In this document: one piece after another, positions 1 through 9,596 of the stretch
Position numbering within the stretch: the stretch's first letter is position 1
Layout of the letters: each line of letters starts with the position of its first letter
From: Ornithinicoccus halotolerans
Lineage (GTDB): Bacteria > Actinomycetota > Actinomycetes > Actinomycetales > Dermatophilaceae
DNA: 64,000 nucleotides
Direction: 5' to 3'
NCBI RefSeq assembly: GCF_009602535.1
Contig: NZ_WIQI01000009.1
Location: forward strand, 1-64,000
The notes under the pieces: generated by a model
The model's input: the letters and a program-made list of their open reading frames with translations, nothing else
Told to the model about the DNA's origin: nothing
Database searches by the model: none
Translations under genes and position numbers: made by a program

Positions 1-1438
1 CGGGCGTTCCCGCCGGCGTCCCGGCCGGCGCGCCGTGCCGCGCCAGCAGCCGGGACACCGCCGCCAGCGGGATCGGCATCCAGGCGGGCCGGTTGCGTGC
101 CTCGTAGACCACCTCGTAGAGGGCCTTGTCCACCTCCAGGGCCGCCAGCAGCAGGGCGTACTCGCCCGGGTCGTCGCTGGTCCCTCCGGCGGCGTAGCCC
201 TCCAGGAACGCGGCCCGGCAGCGCTGCTTCCATCCGCTGCGCTCCAGGTCGTGCTCCTGGCCGACGCTGCCCGCGGCGTAGTCCAGGGAGCGCAGCATGC
301 CCGCGACGTCGCGCAGCACCAGGTCCGGGGCGGTGCGCTCGGCCAGCGGTCGCAGCGGCTCGCCCTCGAAGTCGACGACGACCCAGCCCCGGCCGGGCAC
401 GTCGAGCACCTGCCCCAGGTGGTAGTCGCCGTGGATACGCTGCAGGGAGGGCCACCGGCCCTCGGCGGCGCGGTCGTAGAGCGACTCCACCGCCGCGGCC
501 TGCTCGGCCAGCTGCGGGGCGGCCTCGAGCGCGGCGGCGAGCCGGCGGCGCATCCGGGCCAGCAGCTGCTGCTTCACCTCGTCGGTGGCGGCGGTCGAGC
601 CGAACGCCGCTCGCAGCTGGGCGTGGATCCCGGCGGTCGCCTCCCCGAGCGTGAGCGCGGCATCGGTGAAGTCGCGGTCCTCGCGGGCGGCCTCCAGGGC
701 GGTGCGCCAGGCGTCCTGCACGCCGGGCAGGAACTCCTGGGCGAAGGCCAGGTGACCGGTCTCCACCCCGTGCCCGTCCGGGGCGGGCCAGCGCCCCTGC
801 AGGTAGCCCATCGGCTGCGGTACCAGCTGGGAGCCGCCCTCGGCCAGCGCGGCCTGCACTGCCACGTCGGGGTTGTCGCCGGGGTGGAGCACCCGGAACA
901 CCTTGACGATCCGCGGGCCGCTGGCCGTCTCCACGATCACGGAGGTGTTGGACTGCTCGCCGGTGAGCACCGCCGCGCGGGTCACCTCCGGGCGGGGCGC
1001 CGGCTGGCCCACCGGGTGGCCGGCGGCGCTCGGTGCCTCCTGGCCGCTCGCGGCGGGCACCTCCCGGCCGTCGTGGACGGTGTCCAGCAGCGCCTGCACG
1101 TAGACCTGGTCCTGGCAGCCGTCATAGACGTAGCGGCGCTGCCCGCCCTCCCCGACGGTGCCCACCAGCGCCGTGTGCAGCGCCTCGACCGGGTCGGCCC
1201 GCAGCGTGAGGGGCACGTGGTAGAGCACCGGCTCGGGTCCGGACTCGTCGGTCACCAGATGCGACTCGACCCGCACCGCGTCCTCGCCTGCCGCGCCGCC
1301 GGCGGACGGCCAGGCCAGCACCCCACGGGACCGGAGCCGTGGGGCGCGGCCCTTGCCGGCGTACCACCGGCGCGCTCCCAGCCACTGCTCGAGCAGCTCC
1401 GTGACGGTGGTGGCGCTGTCGGGGGTGCTCGTCGTCAT
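1..1438 (-). CDS. mak: Maltokinase, 3' end cut off by the window edge
   Basis: Phosphorylates maltose with ATP to maltose-1-phosphate, the GlgE substrate; cytosolic. The reading frame begins at the ATG at 1438 (MTTSTPDSATTVTELLEQWL) and stays open to the left edge, so about 479 residues are visible. The N-terminal part has the cap-like region typical of actinobacterial maltokinases (GARRWYAGKGR near residue 25). The kinase catalytic motif HGDYHLGQ lies at residues 336-343, and the VVDFEGEP metal-binding motif follows. It starts 6 bases after the treS stop, so it is the third gene of a glgE-treS-mak operon. Whether a glgB follows, as is common in this operon, cannot be seen. Family assignment is secure; the C-terminus is missing only because of the window edge. 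Confidence 0.93.
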   Translation of the reverse strand, partial: MTTSTPDSATTVTELLEQWLGARRWYAGKGRAPRLRSRGVLAWPSAGGAAGEDAVRVESHLVTDESGPEPVLYHVPLTLRADPVEALHTALVGTVGEGGQRRYVYDGCQDQVYVQALLDTVHDGREVPAASGQEAPSAAGHPVGQPAPRPEVTRAAVLTGEQSNTSVIVETASGPRIVKVFRVLHPGDNPDVAVQAALAEGGSQLVPQPMGYLQGRWPAPDGHGVETGHLAFAQEFLPGVQDAWRTALEAAREDRDFTDAALTLGEATAGIHAQLRAAFGSTAATDEVKQQLLARMRRRLAAALEAAPQLAEQAAAVESLYDRAAEGRWPSLQRIHGDYHLGQVLDVPGRGWVVVDFEGEPLRPLAERTAPDLVLRDVAGMLRSLDYAAGSVGQEHDLERSGWKQRCRAAFLEGYAAGGTSDDPGEYALLLAALEVDKALYEVVYEARNRPAWMPIPLAAVSRLLARHGAPAGTPAGTP

Positions 1439-1444
1439 GGTGAG

Positions 1445-3166
<1,722 letters not shown>

Positions 3167-3171
3167 GCGGT

Positions 3172-5253
3172 TCAGAACCTCCGGACGTGGACGACGTGGA
3201 CCGGCTCGCTGTCCGGCCCGAGCTGGACCCAGACGTGTTCCCCCCACTGCCACTGCTGGCCCGTGATCAGGTCCTCGGCGACGAAGTGGTCCTGCCAGTC
3301 CAGGCCGAGGGCCGGCATGTCCAGATGCAGCCAGGTGTCGCGGGTGCCGTGCGGGTCCAGGTTGGCGACCACCAGCACCGTGTCCTGGTCGGAGCCGTCC
3401 CCGGCGCCGCCCCCGCGCTTGGAGTAGACCAGGAAGTTCTCGTCGTCGACCGCGTGGAAGCGGATGGTGCGCAGCCAGTGCAGGCTGGGGTGCTCCCGGC
3501 GGATCTGATTGAGCCGCTGCAGCCACGGGGCCAGGTTGGGCCGGTGGGCCAGCTCCGGCGGCAGCGAGGAGCGGTCCACGCCCGGGGCGTCCAGGTCCCA
3601 CCGCCGGTCCTTGTACTCGTACTTCTCGTTGTCGACGTGCTCCTCGGCGCCGGGCCGGGCCACGTGCTCGCAGTGCTCGTAGCCGGCGTAGATGCCGTAG
3701 GTGGGCACCAGGGTGGCCGCCAGCGCCGCCCGCACCTTGAACGCGGTCGGCCCGCCGTACTGCATGTACGGGGTGAGGATGTCGTGCGTCGTGGGCCAGA
3801 AGCTGGGCCGCATGTAGCTGGCGGCCTCGCCGGCCAGCTCGGTGACGTAGTCGCGCAGCTCGTGGGCGGTGTTGCGCCAGGCGTAGTAGGTGTAGGACTG
3901 CTGGAACCCGATCTTGGCCAGGGCGTGCATCATGGCCGGCTTGGTGAACGCCTCGCTGAGCCAGATCGTCTCCGGGTGGTCGCGGGCGACGTCGGCGATC
4001 AGCCACTGCCAGAACTCCAGCGGCTTGGTGTGGGGGTTGTCGACGCGGAACAGCCGGATGCCGTGGTCCAGCCAGACCTGGATCACCCGCCGCACCTCGG
4101 CGTAGCTGCCGGCCGGGTCGTTGTCGAAGTTGAGCGGGTAGATGTCCTGGTACTTCTTGGGCGGGTTCTCCGCGTAGGCGATGGTGCCGTCGGCCCGGGT
4201 GGTGAAGAGCTCGGGGTGCTCGCTCACCCAGGGGTGGTCGGGGGAGGCCTGCAGCGCCAGGTCGAGGGCGACCTCCAGGCCCTCCTGGCGGGCGCGGGCC
4301 ACGAAGGCGTCGAAGTCGTCCCAGTCCCCGAGGTCGGGGTGCAGCGCGTCGTGGCCGCCCTCGGAGGAGCCGATCGCGTACGGCGAGCCGGGGTCGTGCT
4401 CGCCGGCGGTGAGGGTGTTGTTGGGCCCCTTGCGGTGGGTCTGCCCGATGGGGTGCACCGGCGTCAGGTAGACGACGTCGAAACCCATGCCGGCGATCGC
4501 CGGCAGCCGCTCGGCGGCGGTGGCGAACGTGCCGCTGACCCACAGCCCGGTGTCGGGGTCGACGTGGGCCCCCTCGGACCGGGGGAAGATCTCGTACCAC
4601 GCCCCGGTCAGCGCCAGCGTGCGCTCCACCCACCAGGTCCGCTCCGCGCTGCGGGTGACGTGCTCCCGCAACGGCTGCTCGGCCAGCAGCTGCCGCACCA
4701 CTGGGTCGGTGCCCGCCGCCAGCCGGGCCTCCGGGGGCCGGGAGCCGTCCCGCAGCCCGGTCGCGGCGTCGGCCAGCACCCGGGCGTGCTCCACCGGGAG
4801 CTCACCCGCGGCGACCGCACGGTCCAGCACCTGGGCGCCCGTCTCGAGCATGAGCTCGACGTCTACGCCGGCCTCCACCTTGATGGTCGCGTCGTGGCGC
4901 CAGGTGGCGTAGGGGTCGCTCCACCCCTCGACCCGGTACCGCCAGATGCCGGGACGGTCCGCGCTGACCTCGGCCTCCCAGTGGCTCAGCCCCGGGTTGG
5001 TGCACTGCATCGGGACGTGCCGCTCGGCGCCGTCCGGGTCGGTCAGCACGACGGTGGCGTTGACGGCGTCGTGGCCCTCCCGGAACACGGTGGCGGTGAC
5101 GGTGAACAGCTCGGCCACGACCGAGCGGGTGGGGCGGGCCCCGTCGTCCACGGCCGGCCGGACGTCCAGCACCGGGATCCGCCCGATCGGCTCCTGACCG
5201 AGCAGGGCGAGCACGGATCGGTCGATCGCAGGGGTCTCGGGTCGCGCAGTCAC
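3172..5253 (-). CDS. glgE: Alpha-1,4-glucan:maltose-1-phosphate maltosyltransferase GlgE
   Basis: Transfers maltosyl units from maltose-1-phosphate to alpha-1,4-glucan chains (GH13 subfamily 3). It has 693 residues from the GTG at 5253, which matches the family length; longer upstream in-frame starts would run into the divergent glgP promoter. The N-terminal beta-sandwich covers about residues 1-190. The catalytic barrel contains [23 protein letters not shown], the nucleophile Asp405 in RVDNPHTKP and the acid/base Glu434 in [16 protein letters not shown] hexamer lies 7 bases before the GTG, suggesting a leaderless transcript for the whole glgE-treS-mak operon. It is divergent from glgP over a 92-base interval. 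Confidence 0.96.
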   Translation of the reverse strand: MTARPETPAIDRSVLALLGQEPIGRIPVLDVRPAVDDGARPTRSVVAELFTVTATVFREGHDAVNATVVLTDPDGAERHVPMQCTNPGLSHWEAEVSADRPGIWRYRVEGWSDPYATWRHDATIKVEAGVDVELMLETGAQVLDRAVAAGELPVEHARVLADAATGLRDGSRPPEARLAAGTDPVVRQLLAEQPLREHVTRSAERTWWVERTLALTGAWYEIFPRSEGAHVDPDTGLWVSGTFATAAERLPAIAGMGFDVVYLTPVHPIGQTHRKGPNNTLTAGEHDPGSPYAIGSSEGGHDALHPDLGDWDDFDAFVARARQEGLEVALDLALQASPDHPWVSEHPELFTTRADGTIAYAENPPKKYQDIYPLNFDNDPAGSYAEVRRVIQVWLDHGIRLFRVDNPHTKPLEFWQWLIADVARDHPETIWLSEAFTKPAMMHALAKIGFQQSYTYYAWRNTAHELRDYVTELAGEAASYMRPSFWPTTHDILTPYMQYGGPTAFKVRAALAATLVPTYGIYAGYEHCEHVARPGAEEHVDNEKYEYKDRRWDLDAPGVDRSSLPPELAHRPNLAPWLQRLNQIRREHPSLHWLRTIRFHAVDDENFLVYSKRGGGAGDGSDQDTVLVVANLDPHGTRDTWLHLDMPALGLDWQDHFVAEDLITGQQWQWGEHVWVQLGPDSEPVHVVHVRRF

Positions 5254-5260
5254 GGGCCCG

Positions 5261-5266
5261 ACGCTA
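5261..5266 (-). promoter_or_regulatory. -10 element of glgE operon
   Basis: TAGCGT on the minus strand, 7 bases before the GTG of glgE, so transcription would start at or next to the start codon. No clear Shine-Dalgarno sequence is present. Inferred from the pattern recurring through the window. Confidence 0.55.
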
Positions 5267-5290
5267 CCGGGATGGGCAGCGGCGCGCACC

Positions 5291-5308
5291 GGCGCTGACG
5301 CTAGCGCC
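5291..5308. repeat. Inverted repeat in the glgE/glgP divergent region
   Basis: GGCGCT and AGCGCC are perfect reverse complements separated by 6 bases. The repeat lies between the glgE -10 and the glgP -10, where an operator for a glucan-responsive regulator could sit. Function is speculative. Confidence 0.3.
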
Positions 5309-5333
5309 TGCACGACCTCGCAGGGCGGTCTCG

Positions 5334-5339
5334 TATCCT
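5334..5339 (+). promoter_or_regulatory. -10 element of glgP
   Basis: TATCCT ending 6 bases before the GTG of glgP. The spacing predicts a leaderless mRNA. No Shine-Dalgarno sequence is visible. Confidence 0.55.
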
Positions 5340-5345
5340 CCCTGC

Positions 5346-7880
5346 GTGAAGGCAATCCGCAGGCTGCACGTGCGCACCGTGCTCCCCGAGCCCCTGTCCC
5401 CGCTGTCCGACCTGGCGCTGAACCTGCGCTGGTCCTGGCACGAGCCCACGCTGGCGCTGTTCCGCGACCTGGACCCGCCGCGGTGGGAGGCGGTGCGGCG
5501 GGACCCGGTGGCGATGCTGAGCGCTGTCCCGCCGGCCCGGTTCGAGGAGCTGGCCGGCGACGACGGCTACGTCACCCGGGTGCGCGAGGCCGGGGAGGAG
5601 CTGCGCCGCTACCTGACCGAGCCGCGCTGGTTCCAGCGGCAGCAGCAGGCCGGGGCGACGCTGCCCGCGGGGGTGGCCTACTTCTCGCCCGAGTTCGGCA
5701 TCACCGCCGCGCTGCCGCAGTACTCCGGCGGGCTTGGCATCCTGGCCGGCGACCACCTCAAGAGCGCCTCGGACCTGGGGCTGCCACTGGTGGGCGTGGG
5801 CCTGTTCTACAAGAGCGGGTACTTCCGCCAGCAGCTGGACGCCGACGGCTGGCAGCAGGAGTCCTACCCGGTGCTGGACCCCGACGGGCTGCCGCTGTCG
5901 CTGCTGCGCGAGGCCGACGGCACCCCCTGCGTGGTCTCGCTGGCCATGCCCGGCGGCGGCCGGCTGGACGCCCGCGTCTGGCGGGCCCAGGTCGGGCGGG
6001 TGCCGCTGCTGCTGCTCGACTCCGACGTCGAGACCAACGACGCCCCACGCCGCAGCCTCACCGACCGCCTCTACGGCGGCGGGGGCGACCAGCGGCTGCA
6101 GCAGGAGATGCTGCTGGGCATCGGCGGCGTGCGGGCGCTGCGCACCTGGAGCCGGATCACCGGGGCCCCGGCGCCGGAGGTGTTCCACACCAACGAGGGC
6201 CACGCCGGCTTCCTCGGCGTCGAGCGCATCAGCGAGCTGGTGACCGGCGCCGGCCTGACCTTCGACGAGGCGCTGCAGGCGGTGCGGGCCGGCACCGTCT
6301 TCACCACCCACACGCCGGTGCCGGCGGGCATCGACCGGTTCGGTACCGAGCAGGTGCGGCTGCACTTCAGCGGCGCCGCCGAGCTCCCCGGCGTCCCGGT
6401 CGACAGCCTGCTGGCGCTCGGCGCGGAGAGCTACGAGGGCGGGGACCACTCGGTGTTCAACATGGCCGTCATGGGGCTGCGGCTGGCGCAGCGGGCCAAC
6501 GGCGTCTCCCGGCTGCACGGCCAGGTCAGCCGGGAGATGTTCTGCGGGCTGTGGCCGGGCTTCGACGCCCAGGAGGTGCCGATCTCCTCGGTCACCAACG
6601 GGGTGCACGCCCCGACCTGGGTGGACCCGGCGCTGCGGGACCTGGTCGGCGAGGCGGCGGAGGGCTTCGACGGCGCCGCGTTCTGGGCGACCAAGCGCGA
6701 GCTGCGCGCCCAGCTGGTGGCGGACGCCCGGGCCCGGCTGCGCCGCTCGATGCGCCGACGCGGCGCCGTGGAGCCGGAGCTGGCCTGGGTCGAGGAGGCC
6801 CTCGACCCCGACGTGCTGACGATCGGGTTCGCCCGGCGGGTGCCGACCTACAAGCGGCTCACCCTGATGCTGCGCGACCCGGAGCGGCTGGCGCGGCTGC
6901 TGCTGGACCCCGAGCGCCCGGTGCAGCTGGTGATCGCCGGCAAGTCCCACCCCGCCGACGACACCGGCAAGCGGCTGATCCAGGAGCTGGTGCGCTTCAC
7001 CGACGACCCGCGGGTGCGCCACCGCATCGTGTTCCTGCCCAACTACGACATCGGCATGGCCCAGCGGCTCTACCCGGGCTGCGACGTCTGGCTCAACAAC
7101 CCGCTGCGCCCGTTCGAGGCCTGTGGCACCTCCGGCATGAAGGCCGCGCTCAACGGTGCCCTCAACCTCAGCGTGCTGGACGGCTGGTGGGACGAGTGGT
7201 TCGACGGCCGCAACGGGTGGGCGATCCCGACCGCCGACGGGGTCGACGACCCCGAGCGGCGCGACGACCTGGAGGCGGGCGCGCTCTACGACCTGCTGGA
7301 GGACGCCGTCGTCCCCGCCTACTACGACCACGACGAGCGCGGGCTGCCGCAGCGGTGGCTGGCCATGGTCGGGCACACGCTGGCCACGCTCGGGCCCAAG
7401 GTCCTCTCCGACCGGATGGTGCGCGAGTACGTCGAGGAGCTATACGCCCCAGCGGGCCGCTCGGCCGGGTGGGTGGCGCAGGACTCCTTCCGCGGCGCCC
7501 GGGACCTGGCCGGCTACGCCGACCGCGTCGGCCACAGCTGGCCGCACGTCGCGGTCGACCACGTCGAGGCCGAGGGCATCGGCGACACGCCGCAGGTCGG
7601 TGACACCGTGCGGGTGCGCGCCTTCCTCGCCCTGGACGGGCTGGACCCGCAGGACGTCGCCGCCGAGGTCGTGATCGGGCGCGCCTCCAACGGCGACGAG
7701 CTCGCCGACACCGAGTCGGTGCCGCTGCGCCACGTGGAGGCGTACGAGGCCGGGCGGCACCGGTTCGAGGCCGAGCTACCGCTGCGCCGGACCGGATCGC
7801 TGGGCTGGACGGTGCGGGTGCTGCCTCGGCACGCGGGTCTGGCGACCCCGGCCGAGCTGGGGCTGGTGGCGCTGGCCTGA
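5346..7880 (+). CDS. glgP: Glycogen/alpha-glucan phosphorylase (DUF3417-containing type)
   Basis: Phosphorolytic removal of glucose-1-phosphate from alpha-1,4-glucans; PLP-dependent GT35 enzyme in the cytosol. It has 844 residues from the GTG at 5346. The N-terminal DUF3417 domain (RTVLPEPLSPLSDLALNLRW) marks the short actinobacterial/thermophile type rather than the E. coli GlgP type. The central region carries VAYFSPEFGI, LPQYSGGLGILAGDHLKSAS and VFHTNEGHAGFL. The PLP-binding Lys599 is in CGTSGMKAALNG. It is divergent from glgE, so synthesis and breakdown genes share one short control region, and it converges on the SLC13 gene with 12 bases between stops. Confidence 0.95.
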   Translation: MKAIRRLHVRTVLPEPLSPLSDLALNLRWSWHEPTLALFRDLDPPRWEAVRRDPVAMLSAVPPARFEELAGDDGYVTRVREAGEELRRYLTEPRWFQRQQQAGATLPAGVAYFSPEFGITAALPQYSGGLGILAGDHLKSASDLGLPLVGVGLFYKSGYFRQQLDADGWQQESYPVLDPDGLPLSLLREADGTPCVVSLAMPGGGRLDARVWRAQVGRVPLLLLDSDVETNDAPRRSLTDRLYGGGGDQRLQQEMLLGIGGVRALRTWSRITGAPAPEVFHTNEGHAGFLGVERISELVTGAGLTFDEALQAVRAGTVFTTHTPVPAGIDRFGTEQVRLHFSGAAELPGVPVDSLLALGAESYEGGDHSVFNMAVMGLRLAQRANGVSRLHGQVSREMFCGLWPGFDAQEVPISSVTNGVHAPTWVDPALRDLVGEAAEGFDGAAFWATKRELRAQLVADARARLRRSMRRRGAVEPELAWVEEALDPDVLTIGFARRVPTYKRLTLMLRDPERLARLLLDPERPVQLVIAGKSHPADDTGKRLIQELVRFTDDPRVRHRIVFLPNYDIGMAQRLYPGCDVWLNNPLRPFEACGTSGMKAALNGALNLSVLDGWWDEWFDGRNGWAIPTADGVDDPERRDDLEAGALYDLLEDAVVPAYYDHDERGLPQRWLAMVGHTLATLGPKVLSDRMVREYVEELYAPAGRSAGWVAQDSFRGARDLAGYADRVGHSWPHVAVDHVEAEGIGDTPQVGDTVRVRAFLALDGLDPQDVAAEVVIGRASNGDELADTESVPLRHVEAYEAGRHRFEAELPLRRTGSLGWTVRVLPRHAGLATPAELGLVALA

Positions 7881-7892
7881 GCGGGCCGGCGG

Positions 7893-9476
7893 CTACAGCA
7901 CCATCCCGAGCGCGAACGGTCCGATCGCGACGGTGGCCAGCGTGATCAGGACGACGCCCACCACGTTGAGCACCGCCCCGCCGCGCACCATCTCGCTGAT
8001 CCGCACCAGCCCGGAGCCGAACACGATCGCGTTGGGCGGAGTCCCGACCGGCAGCATGAACGCGCAGGTGGCGGCCAGCGCGGCGGGGATGAGCAGCGTG
8101 GTCGCGTCCACGCCGATCCCGGTCGCCACGCCACCCAGCACGGGGATGAAGGTGGCGGCGGTGCCGGTGTTGCTGGTCATCTCGGTGAGCAGCAGGACCA
8201 GCGTGCAGACGCTGGCCAGGATGAGGACGGTCGGCAGAGCGCCCAGCCCCTGCACCTGCTGACCGAACCACTCGTCGAGGCCGGTGCCGGCGACGGCGCT
8301 GGCCAGACTGAGGCCGCCGCCGAAGAGCAGCAGCACGCCCCAGGGCAGCCCCCGCTCGGCGTCGTGCCAGGACAGCGCCATCCGGCCCTCGCGCTCGGCC
8401 GGGATCAGGAACAGCGCGATCCCGGCTGCGATGGCGATGACCGAGTCGGGCAGCAGCTCCAGCCACGGGAACCGCTCGGCGTTGTTGCCGAAGTTGGCGA
8501 CCAGGCCCGGCACGATCCACAGGAAGGCCGCGCTGACGAAGACCACGAGGACGACCTTCTCGCCTCGGGACATCGACCCGAGCCCGCGCAGCTCCTGGTG
8601 GATCAGGTCGTGGCCGCCGGCGATCTCGTCCAGCTGGAAGCGGAAGATCACCCGGGTGATGAGCAGCCAGGCCAGCAGCAGGAACACCACCACCAGCGGC
8701 AGCCCGAGCATCATCCACTCGAGGAAGCCGACGTCGGCGCCGACCTCGTCGGCGAGGTAGCCGGCGACGATCGCGTTGGGCGGGCTGCCCAGCAGGGTCC
8801 CCAGCCCCCCGATGCTGGCGCCCCAGGCGATGGAGAGCACGAGGGCGACCGAGAACGTGCGCACCTGCGGGTCGGTGATCGTCTCCGACAGCGGCCGGTC
8901 CTCGACCAGCTCCTCGCCACCGGCGCCGGAGTCGCTCTGGACCATCAGCGCCAGGATGGACAGCCCGATCGGCAGCATCATCAGTGTGGTGGCGGTGTTG
9001 GAGACCCACATCGACAGGAACGCCGTGGCGATCATCATCCCCAGGATGATCCGGCGCGGCTGGGTGCCGACGGTGACCAGCGTGCGCAGCGCGATGCGCC
9101 GGTGCAGGTGCCACTTCTGCATGGCGATGGCGATCAGGAAGCCACCCATGAACAGGAAGACGATGTCGTTGGCGTACGGGGCGGTCGTCTCCTCGATGGT
9201 GCGCTCGGTCAGCACCGGGAACAGCGCGATCGGCAGCAGCGCCGTGGCCGCCAGCGGGATCGCCTCGGTCATCCACCACACCGCCATGAGCGACGCGACG
9301 GCCGCCACGACCCGGGCATCGGGGCTCATGTCGGCCGCGCCGAGCGCCAGGTACACCGCCACCGCGACGGCGACGCCCAGCAGCCGCACGCCCCAGACGA
9401 GCCGCGGGCTGCGGCGGTCCTGCTCGGGGTTGGTCGTGCTCGTCTGCGCCGTCGGCTCGGCGGTGCGCTCGGGCAT
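7893..9476 (-). CDS. DASS/SLC13-family sodium:dicarboxylate (or anion) symporter
   Basis: Membrane transporter of the divalent anion:sodium symporter family. It has 527 residues with about a dozen hydrophobic segments. The two pseudo-symmetric family signatures are present: SNTATTLMMLP in the first half (about residue 160) and TEMTSNTGTAATFIPV followed by LPVGTPPNAIVFGSG in the second. The start is the ATG at 9476, chosen because GAAGGAG lies 7 bases upstream; an upstream in-frame ATG at 9542 has no such site. The substrate (C4-dicarboxylate, citrate, sulfate) cannot be told from sequence. It sits between glgP and glgX without obvious functional link. Confidence 0.9.
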   Translation of the reverse strand: MPERTAEPTAQTSTTNPEQDRRSPRLVWGVRLLGVAVAVAVYLALGAADMSPDARVVAAVASLMAVWWMTEAIPLAATALLPIALFPVLTERTIEETTAPYANDIVFLFMGGFLIAIAMQKWHLHRRIALRTLVTVGTQPRRIILGMMIATAFLSMWVSNTATTLMMLPIGLSILALMVQSDSGAGGEELVEDRPLSETITDPQVRTFSVALVLSIAWGASIGGLGTLLGSPPNAIVAGYLADEVGADVGFLEWMMLGLPLVVVFLLLAWLLITRVIFRFQLDEIAGGHDLIHQELRGLGSMSRGEKVVLVVFVSAAFLWIVPGLVANFGNNAERFPWLELLPDSVIAIAAGIALFLIPAEREGRMALSWHDAERGLPWGVLLLFGGGLSLASAVAGTGLDEWFGQQVQGLGALPTVLILASVCTLVLLLTEMTSNTGTAATFIPVLGGVATGIGVDATTLLIPAALAATCAFMLPVGTPPNAIVFGSGLVRISEMVRGGAVLNVVGVVLITLATVAIGPFALGMVL

Positions 9477-9508
9477 GGCTTCGCTCCTTCGTGCGGCTGC
9501 CGGCCCTC

Positions 9509-9530
9509 GTGCGGTGGGGAGACACCGCAC
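9509..9530. repeat. Perfect 8-bp inverted repeat upstream of the SLC13 gene
   Basis: GTGCGGTG and CACCGCAC flank a 6-base loop. It lies between the putative SLC13 -10 (9541-9546) and its ribosome binding site, so it is either an operator or an mRNA leader hairpin. It lacks a T-run, so it is a poor terminator for glgX. Confidence 0.4.
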
Positions 9531-9540
9531 TGTCGCGGGC

Positions 9541-9546
9541 ACTCTA
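9541..9546 (-). promoter_or_regulatory. Possible -10 element of the SLC13 gene
   Basis: TAGAGT on the minus strand, about 65 bases upstream of the ATG at 9476. This would give a leader of roughly 58 bases containing the 9509-9530 hairpin. Tentative. Confidence 0.35.
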
Positions 9547-9596
9547 GAGCAGCGGCAGCCGGGTGGCTACCCGAGACAGCGCCTCGGAGCGAGCGG

